This document shows, in pieces, positions 8,008-17,320 of a stretch of DNA of 43,756 bases. The translations under genes were made by a program, and so were the position numbers. The stretch is from NCBI RefSeq assembly GCF_002836055.1, contig NZ_PJBS01000318.1:1-43756 (forward strand). The letters are read 5' to 3'. The notes under the pieces were generated by a model. The model was given only the letters and a program-made list of their open reading frames with translations, was not told the DNA's origin and did no database searches. Each line of letters starts with the position of its first letter. The stretch's first letter is position 1. The DNA is from Psychroflexus sp. MES1-P1E (GTDB lineage: Bacteria > Bacteroidota > Bacteroidia > Flavobacteriales > Flavobacteriaceae).

Positions 8008-8720
8008 TAGCGAGTACTATAATAGTGATAATCCTTTAACAGGGTTTGTATAAATGTTTGTGGAGATTGGTCTAGTTGAATGTTCAATTGAGAGGCTACT
8101 TTGTCACTGAGTTTTATAATGATAAAGTGATCGGATTTTCTATGAGCTTTATCAAAAACAGCTTTAATTTTCCTCACATCTTTATCTGTCATCGAGGCTA
8201 CTTGTGGATATCGGGGAGAGTAAGACTCTTCCATTTCGAAATTCAACATCTTATCAAAGCCTGTTTTCCGTCGTTCAGAAATCACTGCTGTTTTCGCAGC
8301 AAGATCGCCAAGCCGTTGTCCTTTACCATTTAGCAAAATAACCAAAATCGCAACAGCACCACTCACCAAACTTATGTCTATAATCCTAAATAACCAACGA
8401 ATTAAATATCCAGAAAATTGAGGCTTTGAGCCATCTAGGTTGACTACTCGCAAATGCATGGATGCTTTACCTACACTTTGTCCATTTAGAAAAATTTCCA
8501 TCAGTAAATGATATAGAAACGGAGGTAAACCGATGACAAGAGAGGTAGCAAAACCCTCAAAAGGAGAGACATTTAGCCCACTCATCACAGCGATAGTAGC
8601 AAATACATAAGCTAGGATAATAGTAAAATCTATGATGTAAGCTAGAATCCTATCCCAGACTGTCGCTACATTTTGTTGAATCTTCACATTTTGTGCAGTT
8701 TCTATTTGAAAATGACTCAT
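8007..8720 (-). CDS. RDD family membrane protein
   Basis: A 237-residue protein. The RDD domain begins with WDRILAYIIDFTII (residues 22-35), carrying the Arg and Asp that name the family; further hydrophobic segments are near 40-55, 68-85 and 110-128. The SVGKASMHLRVV segment between helices is typical. The C-terminal third (about 160-237) is soluble and charged, with no recognised motif. It is transcribed away from the SpoIIM-like gene, 32 bp between start codons, and belongs to the usual MoxR/DUF58 envelope cluster of Bacteroidota. RDD proteins have been linked to transport, but the function here is unknown. Confidence 0.87.
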   Translation of the reverse strand: MSHFQIETAQNVKIQQNVATVWDRILAYIIDFTIILAYVFATIAVMSGLNVSPFEGFATSLVIGLPPFLYHLLMEIFLNGQSVGKASMHLRVVNLDGSKPQFSGYLIRWLFRIIDISLVSGAVAILVILLNGKGQRLGDLAAKTAVISERRKTGFDKMLNFEMEESYSPRYPQVASMTDKDVRKIKAVFDKAHRKSDHFIIIKLSDKVASQLNIQLDQSPQTFIQTLLKDYHYYSTR

Positions 8721-8752
8721 GAATTGCGTTTCTTTGAATAAATTTAATAAAG

Positions 8753-9727
8753 ATGCGTGAGGCCGCTTTTGTTAAGCAAAATAAAGACAAATGGTTAAAA
8801 TTCGAAAGAGTTCTAGTAAATAATATTCACATTTTACCAGATGAGCTGTCTCAACTCTATGTGGAACTGAACGAAGATCTAAATTATGCTCAAACTTTTT
8901 ACGCTAACAGTCAAACTTTAGCTTATCTCAACGAGCTTTCTGTAGGAGCTCATCAGAAAATTTATAAAACCAAAAAGGAATCCAAGAACAAAATATTTCA
9001 ATTTTACTTTAAAGAATTTCCTCTCTTTTTTTACAAACACCGCTCGATGCTTTTGCTCGCTTTTATTCTTTTTGCAAGTTTTACCGCTATAGGAGCTTAT
9101 TCTGCATCCTCCGACGATGCCTTTGTAAGATTAATTCTGGGAGATGCCTATGTCAACTCCACTATCGATAATATCCAAAACGGGGACCCTATGGCAGTCT
9201 ACAAAAAATCCAACGAAACGGATATGTTTCTTGGCATTACTATAAATAATATAAAAGTAGCTCTTTATGCTTTTATTGCAGGGATTTTTGCCGGCTTAGG
9301 TACCGTCTACATTATCTTACAGAATGCAATTATGCTTGGATCTTTTCAGTATTTTTTTTACGACCAAGGCTTGCTATGGGAATCTGCAAGAACCATCTGG
9401 ATTCATGGCACTATAGAAATTTCTGTTATTATCGTTGCCGCCTGCGCAGGCCTAGTTATGGGAAAGAGTCTCCTATTTCCAAAAACTTACACAAGACTCC
9501 AATCTTTTATTCAGGGGGTAAAAGCTGGGCTCAAAATTGTTATAAGCACGATACCCTTTTTTATCATAGCTGGATTTTTAGAAGGTTTTGTTACCCGTTT
9601 AACTGGCATGCCAGACTGGCTGGCCATATTAATTATTGTATCGTCTTTAGCTCTCATTGTCTATTATTACGTTTTTTTACCACAAATAATCTATAAAAAA
9701 AATGCAAAACAATTACATCCTCTTTAA
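8753..9727 (+). CDS. SpoIIM/DUF95 family membrane protein
   Basis: A 324-residue protein with a cytoplasmic N-terminal part (1 to about 95) and about five membrane segments (98-117, 164-190, 220-240, 262-285, 289-312). The conserved IHGTIEI (217-223) and GFLEGFVTR (274-282) motifs place it in the family named after Bacillus SpoIIM. Non-sporulating bacteria carry it next to RDD and MoxR genes, so a sporulation role is not implied. It heads a plus-strand cluster of overlapping genes that runs to rdgB; its 3' end overlaps the next gene by 26 bp. Confidence 0.88.
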   Translation: MREAAFVKQNKDKWLKFERVLVNNIHILPDELSQLYVELNEDLNYAQTFYANSQTLAYLNELSVGAHQKIYKTKKESKNKIFQFYFKEFPLFFYKHRSMLLLAFILFASFTAIGAYSASSDDAFVRLILGDAYVNSTIDNIQNGDPMAVYKKSNETDMFLGITINNIKVALYAFIAGIFAGLGTVYIILQNAIMLGSFQYFFYDQGLLWESARTIWIHGTIEISVIIVAACAGLVMGKSLLFPKTYTRLQSFIQGVKAGLKIVISTIPFFIIAGFLEGFVTRLTGMPDWLAILIIVSSLALIVYYYVFLPQIIYKKNAKQLHPL

Positions 9728-10583
9728 AAAACAACGAGATCTTGGCACTATTATCTCAGATACCTTTAAGTTCATAAGGCAAGAGTATAAAACTATTTTT
9801 AGATTATACTTAAAACACGTGGGTTGGCTATTACTCCTTGTAGTTGCTGCTGGCACCTATTATCAATATACTTCATTGAACTCTGCCAATTCGCTTTTAG
9901 AAAATGGAGCCGAAGCCTTTTTACTCAATACATTTCAGAACACCGGACTTTCCGTACTTCTCGTTTTTTTAACTTCCATAGCTTACTCAGCAATGAGCTT
10001 AACTGCGATCAATAGTATTATCAAGAGTTATGTTGATAATAGGGGAGAGATCAAGGATGAGGAGGTGAGTTTATATATTGGACGTTTCTTTGGCCAAACC
10101 CTTCTTAGCTTATTCGTCGTTGGTATCCTTTGCTTTATTGGTTTTTTACTATGCTTCCTTCCAGGCGTTTATTTAGCGGTGCCTTTATCCTTAATTTTTT
10201 CTGTGATCGTCTTTCAAGAGAAATCCTTTTCTGATGGATTCTCTGAATGTTTTCAACTCATAAAACAAAACTGGTGGATTACTTTTGCAACCGTTTTAGT
10301 CATAAGTATATTAGTATCACTTGTAGGTGGAATTTTTCAACTTCCAGTAATTATATTAACTGCTGTAGAGACTTTTACCTCACTTGAAGAAGGTGCAGGA
10401 ACAAGTGGGGCTTTAGGTTTGGGAAATAATTGGCTATACCTTAGCTTGTATATATTCGCTTCCATTGCTCAATATATTTTAGGATTAATCACCCTTATTT
10501 CACTAGCTTTAATTTATTTTAATCTGAATGAAATCCACAACAAAACTGGTACTCTAGAAGATATAGACGGCATTGGAAATTAA
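9702..10583 (+). CDS. Conserved multi-spanning membrane protein of the MoxR cluster
   Basis: A 293-residue membrane protein with roughly six hydrophobic segments, near residues 41-58, 85-110, 140-165, 198-225, 248-270 and 265-285. A DTFKFIRQEYKTIFRLYLKH segment precedes the first helix. The architecture resembles membrane domains found beside glycerophosphodiester phosphodiesterases and other DUF-type integral proteins, but I cannot name a family with confidence. It is embedded between SpoIIM-like and DUF4129 genes with overlaps on both sides, which argues that it works with them. Function unknown. Confidence 0.75.
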   Translation: MQNNYILFKKQRDLGTIISDTFKFIRQEYKTIFRLYLKHVGWLLLLVVAAGTYYQYTSLNSANSLLENGAEAFLLNTFQNTGLSVLLVFLTSIAYSAMSLTAINSIIKSYVDNRGEIKDEEVSLYIGRFFGQTLLSLFVVGILCFIGFLLCFLPGVYLAVPLSLIFSVIVFQEKSFSDGFSECFQLIKQNWWITFATVLVISILVSLVGGIFQLPVIILTAVETFTSLEEGAGTSGALGLGNNWLYLSLYIFASIAQYILGLITLISLALIYFNLNEIHNKTGTLEDIDGIGN

Positions 10584-11346
10584 AACAAAAGCCATTAGAC
10601 TATTCGTGTTTTTACTCCTCTTTTTAAAGTTAGGAGGCTTATCGCCTGCACTATACTCTACACCTATTTTACAGAAAGAAAGCCTTCAACTCGACACTAC
10701 ACCTATCGAATTTGATAAAAGCATTATAGAGTCCTATAAGGCTGATGATAATTATAATTACTTCAAAACGATCGTTGAACCTTCAGCATGGGATAGATTT
10801 AAAAATTGGCTAAACTTACAGTGGAATAAATTTATGAATTGGTTGCTGTCTGGTATAGAAGAAGGAAACCTTTGGAATTACGTGGCTTTAATTTTAAAAA
10901 TTCTTGTTATTGTAGGTATTGGTGTGCTCATTATTTGGTTGTTCAGCAAATACTATAGTTCTAGACAAAAACCTAGTGCTCAACATCAAAACCTGGTCAA
11001 CTTATCTGAAGAGGAACAGCTTTTAAGACAAAAAGACCTTTTGAGTTTGGTGGATGAAGCCGAGCAGAATGAAAATTACAGGTTAGCTTCTCGTTATTTA
11101 TTTCTAAATACCTTGAAAAATTTAAGAGAGAAAAAAATAATTGACTATCAATTTCAAAAAACCAATTCTGATTATAAATCTGAAATCACTCAAGATATAA
11201 TCAAAACAGACTTTAACTATCTGTCTCGATTGTATGAATTTGTCTGGTATGGAGACTTTGAATTGAATGTATCTGATTTCAAAAAAATCAAATCCCGATC
11301 TGAAAATTTAATCATCAACATTAAAAATCTAAAAGCTGATGGATAA
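10573..11346 (+). CDS. DUF4129 domain-containing membrane protein
   Basis: The ORF begins with TTG at 10573, overlapping the previous gene by 11 bp; no ATG near the signal sequence offers a better choice. The 257-residue product has an N-terminal signal or anchor (9-30), an extracytoplasmic segment with WDRFKNWLNLQWNKFMNWL, one membrane helix at about 104-124, and a cytoplasmic helical region (150-257) with the DUF4129-type pattern LxDEAxxxxNYRLASRYLFL and, later, YEFVWYGDF. DUF4129 is often found in transglutaminase or MoxR clusters. It overlaps the DUF4350 gene by 8 bp. Confidence 0.82.
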   Translation: MEIKTKAIRLFVFLLLFLKLGGLSPALYSTPILQKESLQLDTTPIEFDKSIIESYKADDNYNYFKTIVEPSAWDRFKNWLNLQWNKFMNWLLSGIEEGNLWNYVALILKILVIVGIGVLIIWLFSKYYSSRQKPSAQHQNLVNLSEEEQLLRQKDLLSLVDEAEQNENYRLASRYLFLNTLKNLREKKIIDYQFQKTNSDYKSEITQDIIKTDFNYLSRLYEFVWYGDFELNVSDFKKIKSRSENLIINIKNLKADG

Positions 11347-12541
11347 ACGCAACAAAGGCTTAATCATCGGATTAATTGGAGTTATCATTTTAATCATTAT
11401 CCTTGATGCTACCACCGAAAAACCTGTAGATTGGTTTCCCAGTTATGTGCATACAGACAATAGAGCTTTAGGAACGGAGGTGTTTTACAAAAGCTTATCT
11501 TCGTTAGACACCGATATTCAACATGTCGAAAAATCCCCCTTTGAGAGCTTTCAAGATAGCCTTCAACCAAAGGGTACTTATTTTTTCTTGAACGAATATA
11601 TCAATTTAACCAAAGAAGAAATCGATCAACTTTTGGAATGGGTAGATCATGGAAATACAGCTTTTATAGCCTCTCAGGGAATTCCTAAATCCCTTTTGGA
11701 TACTTTAGGTGTTGACATAAGTTTTTACTTGAGCAATTCTCAAATAGAATATCAGCCAAGCTTCAATTTAGTGGAAGAACACCTTCAATTAGAATCGGCC
11801 AAAACGTCCAGAAAGGCATTTGAATATCTTTACTTTTCTGAAATAGATTCAGCAAAAACTCAATCTCTAGGATTAGCTCAATCCACATTAAAAGAAAGTG
11901 AAGATGAGAATGCTCGTCATATCAATTTTATTAAGGTGAGCTGGGGTGATGGCTATTTTTTATGTCATCTTGCTCCCCAAACCTTTACCAACTATTTTAT
12001 GGTAGATGGATCCAATAGTGATTATACAGCAAGAACCTTAAATTATATTGATTTTGACGAACCTGTTCTTTGGGATAATTACTATAAGGCAGGCAAGGAA
12101 AAAATAACAAATCCTTTATATTATTTACTCTCCAATATCTATTTGAAAACAGCCTACTATTTAATTATCATATCCTCGATTTTATTTATTTTATTTGGCG
12201 GTAAAAGGAAACAAAGACCTATTCCAATTATAGCCCCAATTGAAAATAAATCTCGGGAATTTGCACAAACTATTGCTGGTATGTATTTAGATAAAAAAGA
12301 CCATAAAGCAATCGCCCAAAAACAAATTCAGTCGTTTCTAGATAAAATCAGAAATCGTTATGGACTATCAACTCAAAAAGTGGATGCTAGATTTCTAAAA
12401 GATCTGTCGCAAAAAACAAATCAGAATTATGAAGACTTAGAGGAATTATTTAAATATATTGAATTTATAAATACCTCAGAAACCATTAGTGAAAAAGAAC
12501 TTATAAATTTGGATCAGAAAATATCCCATTTTAACTATTAA
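11339..12541 (+). CDS. DUF4350 domain-containing membrane protein
   Basis: A 400-residue protein with an N-terminal helix (8-23), an extracytoplasmic DUF4350 domain (about 30-260) opening with the DWFPSYVHTDNRALGTEVFY block, a second helix at about 272-288, and a cytoplasmic helical tail. The domain is related to the GATase-like fold seen in cluster partners of MoxR ATPases; no catalytic residues are evident. The gene overlaps DUF4129 at its 5' end and is 3 bp before the MoxR gene, so all are probably made together. Confidence 0.82.
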   Translation: MDKRNKGLIIGLIGVIILIIILDATTEKPVDWFPSYVHTDNRALGTEVFYKSLSSLDTDIQHVEKSPFESFQDSLQPKGTYFFLNEYINLTKEEIDQLLEWVDHGNTAFIASQGIPKSLLDTLGVDISFYLSNSQIEYQPSFNLVEEHLQLESAKTSRKAFEYLYFSEIDSAKTQSLGLAQSTLKESEDENARHINFIKVSWGDGYFLCHLAPQTFTNYFMVDGSNSDYTARTLNYIDFDEPVLWDNYYKAGKEKITNPLYYLLSNIYLKTAYYLIIISSILFILFGGKRKQRPIPIIAPIENKSREFAQTIAGMYLDKKDHKAIAQKQIQSFLDKIRNRYGLSTQKVDARFLKDLSQKTNQNYEDLEELFKYIEFINTSETISEKELINLDQKISHFNY

Positions 12542-12544
12542 ATT

Positions 12545-13531
12545 ATGCAAGAAGAAAACCCACTTGAATTCAACAATAGAATACCTTTAGATGAGTTAAA
12601 AAGTTCAGTTGAAGCCATAAGAGGTGAACTGGCTAAAGTCATTATAGGTCAAGAAGATTTTATAAAATTCCTCATTGTAGGCTTACTAACCGATGGCCAT
12701 GTTCTCATTGAAGGTGTGCCGGGGATTGCCAAAACTATGACGTCCAAATTGTTTGCTAAATCCATTCATACCGGTTTTAGCAGAATTCAATTTACGCCAG
12801 ATTTAATGCCAAGTGATGTTTTAGGTACTTCTGTATTAAAAACTGATAACTCTGATTTTGAGTTTAAAAAAGGCCCTATTTTTTCTAATATTGTCTTAAT
12901 TGATGAAATTAACCGATCTCCTGCTAAGACGCAAGCCGCTTTGTTTGAAGTGATGGAAGAAAAACAAATTACTATGGATGGCGTTGAGTACAAAATGCCC
13001 CCACCATTTATGGTAATAGCTACTCAAAACCCTATAGATCAAGAAGGTACCTACGCTTTGCCTGAAGCTCAGTTGGATCGCTTTTTATTCAAATTAAAAA
13101 TCGACTATCCAAACTTAGAAGAGGAGGTGAAAATTCTCAAATCTCATCATTTACGCAAGTCAAAGTCACCCATGGATGAGCTCAAAGCCGTCATGGATGT
13201 TGAAACACTCTTAAAATTCAGAGATCAGATACACGATATTATTGTAGAGGATAAAATATTCGATTATGTGGCAGAAATTGTCTTACAAACTAGATCTCAT
13301 CCCCATCTCATCTTAGGAGGTTCTCCTAGAGCTTCATTATCTATATTGAAAGCTGCTAAGGCATTTGCCGCTATTCAAGGTAGAGATTTTGTAACCCCTG
13401 AAGATGTAAAGTCCAGCCTTAAACCAGTATTAAACCATAGAATTATTCTGTCTCCAGAAAAAGAGATGGAAGGGACTACACCAGAGCAAGTCATTGATTT
13501 AATCCAAAATACTATAGAAATCCCTAGATAG
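12545..13531 (+). CDS. MoxR family AAA+ ATPase
   Basis: A 328-residue AAA+ chaperone-like ATPase. Walker A is GVPGIAKT (57-64), Walker B is VLIDEINRSPAKTQ, followed by ALFEVMEEKQ and the sensor region IATQNP; the arginine-finger stretch LDRFLFK follows. The C-terminal lid is present (SPRASLSILKAAKAFA). MoxR proteins are thought to help assemble or activate partner complexes, usually with DUF58 and VWA proteins. Here DUF58 follows with a 1-bp overlap (TAGTG), but no separate VWA gene is present in the cluster. Confidence 0.93.
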   Translation: MQEENPLEFNNRIPLDELKSSVEAIRGELAKVIIGQEDFIKFLIVGLLTDGHVLIEGVPGIAKTMTSKLFAKSIHTGFSRIQFTPDLMPSDVLGTSVLKTDNSDFEFKKGPIFSNIVLIDEINRSPAKTQAALFEVMEEKQITMDGVEYKMPPPFMVIATQNPIDQEGTYALPEAQLDRFLFKLKIDYPNLEEEVKILKSHHLRKSKSPMDELKAVMDVETLLKFRDQIHDIIVEDKIFDYVAEIVLQTRSHPHLILGGSPRASLSILKAAKAFAAIQGRDFVTPEDVKSSLKPVLNHRIILSPEKEMEGTTPEQVIDLIQNTIEIPR

Positions 13532-14862
13532 TGCGTCAATTTTTTTCATCTCTTTATTTTGGTCAAACTTTCTTCAAAATCCTTTATGGTTTTTCAGGGC
13601 TGTATTTGCTTTCGTTTTGGTTTCATAGCCTCTTCGCCATTAACACTGTACTTATAGTAGTATTTAGCATTGTCTTCGCTATAGATCTTTACAGACTTTA
13701 CCGAAGAAATGGTTTTTTTGCTTCTCGGGAAGTCGCTCATAAATTTTCGAATAGCGATGCCAATCCTGTCCGTATTCGACTTACCAATCTTTATCCATTT
13801 ACAATCCACACGGATATTATAGATGAAATTCCGGAACAATTTCAAAAGAGAGATTTTTTAAAATCTTGGACTGTACAGGCAGACTCAAAAGATAAATTCT
13901 CTTATACCTTAACCCCAGTTCAAAGGGGTGAATATAGGTTTGGTTTTCTCAACTGCTATGTGAGTACAAAGTTAAGGTTAGTCAAAAGGCGCTTTAGGTT
14001 TGAAAATGAATCTTTGGTAAAAGTATACCCTTCCTTTATGCAGATGAGAGCATTAGATTTTATGGCTATCGATCAGAAAATGGGCCAATATGGGATGAAA
14101 AAGATCAGGAAGATTGGGCATACCATGGAGTTTGAGCAAATTAAAAACTATGTGACAGGCGACGATATTCGCACGATCAATTGGAAGGCCACGGCCAAGC
14201 ATAGACGTTTGATGGTAAACCAATATCAAGATGAAAAATCACAGCCCATATATAACATCATTGATGTTGGCCGTGTGATGAAAATGCCCTTTGAAGGTTT
14301 ATCCTTATTGGATTATGCGATAAATTCTTCACTTGCCTTCAGCAATATCGCCCTAAAGAAAAACGACAAAGTAGGAATGCTTACTTTTGCAGAAACAGTA
14401 CGTAACTATGTTCCTGCCAAATCCAAAAAAACACATTTAAATACACTTTTGGAAACCTTGTATGGAATAAATACCGGTTTTTCAGTTTCTGACTTTAATC
14501 GACTCTATGCCAATTGTAAACGAACGATTGCGCAGCGTAGTTTATTGATGTTATACACAAACTTTGAGCATATTACAAGTCTAAAACGACAAATGCCCTA
14601 CCTTAAAGCTATTGCTAAGTCTCACCTTTTGGTGGTTATTTTCTTTGAAAATACTGAATTGGAGGATATGGCTTTACTTAAAACAAGAAAAGTGAGTGAG
14701 ATTTACGATAAAGCAATTGCTCAAGAATTCGTTTACAACAAAAAGCTCATGGTAAAGGAATTGGAAAAAAATGGCATACAAGCCATCTTGACAAAACCTA
14801 AAGATCTATCTGTAAACACTATCAACAAATATTTAGAAATCAAAGCAAAAGGACTTTTATAA
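13531..14862 (+). CDS. DUF58 domain-containing protein
   Basis: The gene starts with GTG at 13531, overlapping the MoxR stop. The 443-residue protein has two N-terminal membrane segments (about 14-32 and 36-52), an extracytoplasmic beta-rich region (60-175) and the DUF58 core with YVTGDDIRTINWKATAKHRR near 210-229. The C-terminal part resembles a degenerate von Willebrand A fold: IIDVGR in place of a full metal-binding motif. DUF58 proteins are the constant partners of MoxR ATPases; the molecular role is unknown. rdgB begins at the next base after its stop. Confidence 0.9.
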   Translation: MRQFFSSLYFGQTFFKILYGFSGLYLLSFWFHSLFAINTVLIVVFSIVFAIDLYRLYRRNGFFASREVAHKFSNSDANPVRIRLTNLYPFTIHTDIIDEIPEQFQKRDFLKSWTVQADSKDKFSYTLTPVQRGEYRFGFLNCYVSTKLRLVKRRFRFENESLVKVYPSFMQMRALDFMAIDQKMGQYGMKKIRKIGHTMEFEQIKNYVTGDDIRTINWKATAKHRRLMVNQYQDEKSQPIYNIIDVGRVMKMPFEGLSLLDYAINSSLAFSNIALKKNDKVGMLTFAETVRNYVPAKSKKTHLNTLLETLYGINTGFSVSDFNRLYANCKRTIAQRSLLMLYTNFEHITSLKRQMPYLKAIAKSHLLVVIFFENTELEDMALLKTRKVSEIYDKAIAQEFVYNKKLMVKELEKNGIQAILTKPKDLSVNTINKYLEIKAKGLL

Positions 14863-15435
14863 ATGACACTTATTTTCGCTACACATAATCCAAACAAGGT
14901 AAAAGAAATTCAAGCCTTGTTACCTGAGCACATTCAGCTTAAATCACTTATCGATATAGGGTATATGGAGGAAATTGAAGAGTATGGAAGTACCATAGAA
15001 GCTAATGCAAAGATTAAAGTTGAGGCAATTGTGGAAAAATACAATTGTCCCTGTTTTGCAGATGATACAGGATTGGAAGTGAAAGCCTTAAGCGGTAAAC
15101 CTGGGGTGAAATCCGCTCGCTATGCCGGAGAAGATAAAAACGATGATGCCAACAAAAGAAAACTCCTTGAGGATCTAGTCCAATTTAAAGACAGATCGGC
15201 AAGGTTTAAAACAGTTATTTACTATAAAAACCAAGGAATAGAACATCAATTTACAGGGATTTGTGAAGGAGAAATCACAAAAAAAGAGTCTGGAGACCGT
15301 GGATTTGGGTATGATCCTATTTTTAAACCTAAAGGGTATAAACAAACTTTTGCTGAAATGCAATCGGCTCAAAAAAATAAAATAAGTCATAGAAGTTTAG
15401 CCTTTCAACAGCTTATAGAATTCTTGAAAGTATAA
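14863..15435 (+). CDS. rdgB: Non-canonical purine NTP pyrophosphatase (RdgB/HAM1)
   Basis: This house-cleaning enzyme hydrolyses dITP, ITP and XTP to monophosphates and pyrophosphate, keeping deaminated purines out of DNA and RNA. The 190-residue protein has the family motifs in order: FATHNPNKVKEI (4-15), FADDTGLEVKALSGKPGVKSA (62-82), and GFGYDPIF followed by the FAEM block near the C-terminus. It is the last gene of the SpoIIM-MoxR-DUF58 run, with no gap after DUF58, so it is probably cotranscribed although functionally unrelated. Confidence 0.95.
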   Translation: MTLIFATHNPNKVKEIQALLPEHIQLKSLIDIGYMEEIEEYGSTIEANAKIKVEAIVEKYNCPCFADDTGLEVKALSGKPGVKSARYAGEDKNDDANKRKLLEDLVQFKDRSARFKTVIYYKNQGIEHQFTGICEGEITKKESGDRGFGYDPIFKPKGYKQTFAEMQSAQKNKISHRSLAFQQLIEFLKV

Positions 15436-15450
15436 AATAAATACAAATAA

Positions 15451-15483
15451 TTGGCATTACCAATATAGGAATACATACCTTTG
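15451..15483 (+). promoter_or_regulatory. Promoter of the DEAD-box helicase gene
   Basis: TTGG at 15451-15454, a 21-bp spacer and TACCTTTG at 15476-15483 fit the Bacteroidota promoter consensus. The ATG is 21 bp after the -7 box, giving a short leader of about 15 nt. A small inverted repeat, ATTGG-CATTA-CCAAT (15450-15464), overlaps the -33 element; it may be chance. Confidence 0.55.
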
Positions 15484-15503
15484 CATTTATTTTTAAAATA
15501 TAT

Positions 15504-17261
15504 ATGACTACATTTGAATCATTAGGCTTAAGCCCCGAAATCTTGAGAGCAATCGAAGATTTAGGATTTGAGTCCCCGAGTGAAGTACAGGAACAAACAA
15601 TTCCTGTTTTACTCGAAGAGTCAACCGATATGGTTGCACTTGCCCAGACAGGTACAGGAAAAACAGCCGCATTCGGTTTTCCTCTCATTCAGAACATTGA
15701 CCTCAATTCCAAAAAAACACAAGGTTTAATTTTATCTCCAACTCGTGAATTGTGTATGCAAATCACCAACGAGCTAAAACAGTATTCAAAATACTACCAA
15801 AACCTAAGTACTGTTGCAGTATATGGAGGCGCGAGCATCACTGATCAAGCCAGACAAATTAAAAAAGGGGCACAAATTATTGTAGCGACTCCTGGACGTA
15901 TGAAAGATATGATCCAGAGAAACATTATTGATATTTCAAATATCAGTATATGTATCTTGGATGAGGCGGATGAAATGTTGAACATGGGTTTCTTTGAAGA
16001 TATAAAAGAAATTCTGTCTCATTCTTCCGATCAAAAAAACACATGGTTATTTAGTGCAACGATGCCAAAAGAGGTATCGATTATCGCTAAAAAATTCATG
16101 AAAAATCCAAAGGAGATCACTGTTGGCCAGAAAAATATCTCTACAAAATCTGTAAGTCACGAGTATTTTATCGTGGGTGGTAGAGATCGTTATAGCGCGG
16201 TAAAACGTGTGGTTGATGCCAACCCAGATATTTATGCTGTTGTTTTTTGTAGAACCAAAAGAGACGCCCAAAAAGTGGCTGAAAAACTCATAGAAGATGG
16301 ATACAGCGCTTCTGCTTTACATGGAGATTTGAGCCAGGCTCAAAGGGATATGGTAATGAACAGTTTTAGAAGAAAGCAAATCCAAATGTTAGTAGCAACA
16401 GATGTTGCTGCTCGTGGAATTGATGTAGACGATATTACACACGTTATCAATTACCAACTCCCTGACGAAATTGAAATTTACACTCACCGAAGTGGAAGAA
16501 CTGGTCGTGCTGGTAAAGAAGGTAAATCTTTGGTCATTGTCACGAAAAGTGAAGTGAGAAAGATTAAGCAGGTCGAAAGAATGATCGGACAGAAATTCAC
16601 TCAAGAGGAGTTACCTTCTGGAGATGAAATCTGTAAACGTCAATTGTTTCATTTGGCAGACGAAATTAAAAAGACTGAGATCAATCATGCAATAGATCCT
16701 TTTATTCCAAATCTAGAAGCTGAATTTGAAGAACTAAGCAAGGAAGATATTATTAAAAAATTCTTTTCTGTTGAATTCTCAAGATTTCATAACTATTATA
16801 AGAATGCTCCAAAAGTCGTTCAACACTCAGCTGATGAGTCTTATTCTTCAGGAAAAGATTACGGAGATGAAACTCGATTTTTCATAAATATTGGTGAAAA
16901 AGATGGTTTCGACTGGATGTCGATGAAGGACTTCCTAAAGGATCAGTTGGAACTAGATCGTGATGGAGTTGCTAAAGTTGATGTTAAAAACACCTTTTCA
17001 TTCTTCAATGTTGCGACAGATGATGTTGAAAAAGTGGAGGCTGTTTTTGAAAGCTTTATGTTAAAAGGTAGACATGTAAATGTTGAGATCACCAAAGATC
17101 AAAAGAGCGGCGGTGGTGGCGGTAATAAAGGTGGCGATAAGTCACGAGATCGCAAACCTAGAAAACGATTTGACAAGAATAAATCTTCTGATTTTAAAGG
17201 TAAAAAACCAGGAGGATCTAACGTAAAGAGTTCTTTTGAAAGAAGACGAAAAAAGAACTAA
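15504..17261 (+). CDS. DEAD-box ATP-dependent RNA helicase (DeaD/CsdA-like)
   Basis: A 585-residue RNA helicase that unwinds or remodels structured RNA, for example in ribosome assembly or mRNA decay at low temperature. All family motifs are visible: Q motif with FESLGL at the N-terminus, AQTGTGKT, PTREL, DEAD (DEADEMLNMGF), SAT, RGIDVDDI and HRSGRTGRAG. Residues about 450-535 form a DbpA/CsdA-type RNA-binding domain (DGFDWMSMKDFLKDQL). The tail is Gly-, Lys- and Arg-rich with a GGGGG run. It has its own promoter and is followed by a strong terminator hairpin 17 bp downstream. Confidence 0.94.
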   Translation: MTTFESLGLSPEILRAIEDLGFESPSEVQEQTIPVLLEESTDMVALAQTGTGKTAAFGFPLIQNIDLNSKKTQGLILSPTRELCMQITNELKQYSKYYQNLSTVAVYGGASITDQARQIKKGAQIIVATPGRMKDMIQRNIIDISNISICILDEADEMLNMGFFEDIKEILSHSSDQKNTWLFSATMPKEVSIIAKKFMKNPKEITVGQKNISTKSVSHEYFIVGGRDRYSAVKRVVDANPDIYAVVFCRTKRDAQKVAEKLIEDGYSASALHGDLSQAQRDMVMNSFRRKQIQMLVATDVAARGIDVDDITHVINYQLPDEIEIYTHRSGRTGRAGKEGKSLVIVTKSEVRKIKQVERMIGQKFTQEELPSGDEICKRQLFHLADEIKKTEINHAIDPFIPNLEAEFEELSKEDIIKKFFSVEFSRFHNYYKNAPKVVQHSADESYSSGKDYGDETRFFINIGEKDGFDWMSMKDFLKDQLELDRDGVAKVDVKNTFSFFNVATDDVEKVEAVFESFMLKGRHVNVEITKDQKSGGGGGNKGGDKSRDRKPRKRFDKNKSSDFKGKKPGGSNVKSSFERRRKKN

Positions 17262-17277
17262 ATTTAAGGTCTAAAAA

Positions 17278-17320
17278 AGTCATTTTGAAGCCATCTAATC
17301 GCTTCGAAATGACTATTTTT
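17278..17320 (+). terminator. Terminator hairpin abutting the next start codon
   Basis: AGTCATTTTGAAGC (17278-17291) pairs with GCTTCGAAATGACT (17301-17314) over 14 bp with one G-U pair, around a 9-nt loop, and ATTTTT follows at 17315-17320. It fits a Rho-independent terminator for the helicase gene. The next gene's first plausible ATG is at 17321, directly after the T run. Confidence 0.75.

Noticed and set aside
8721-8752. Promoter between the divergent RDD and SpoIIM-like starts
   Set aside because: The 32-bp gap has no good -33/-7 pair on either strand; the promoters are probably inside the opposing genes but I cannot place them.
9816-9822. CACGTG core resembling the centre of a parS site (also near 37173)
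   Set aside because: The flanks do not match the parS consensus GTTnCACGTGnAAC, and both sites lie inside genes for unrelated membrane or lipoproteins.
17111-17147. Gly-rich repeat at the end of the helicase gene as a tandem repeat
   Set aside because: It is a normal low-complexity basic tail of DEAD-box proteins; no unit repeats precisely.
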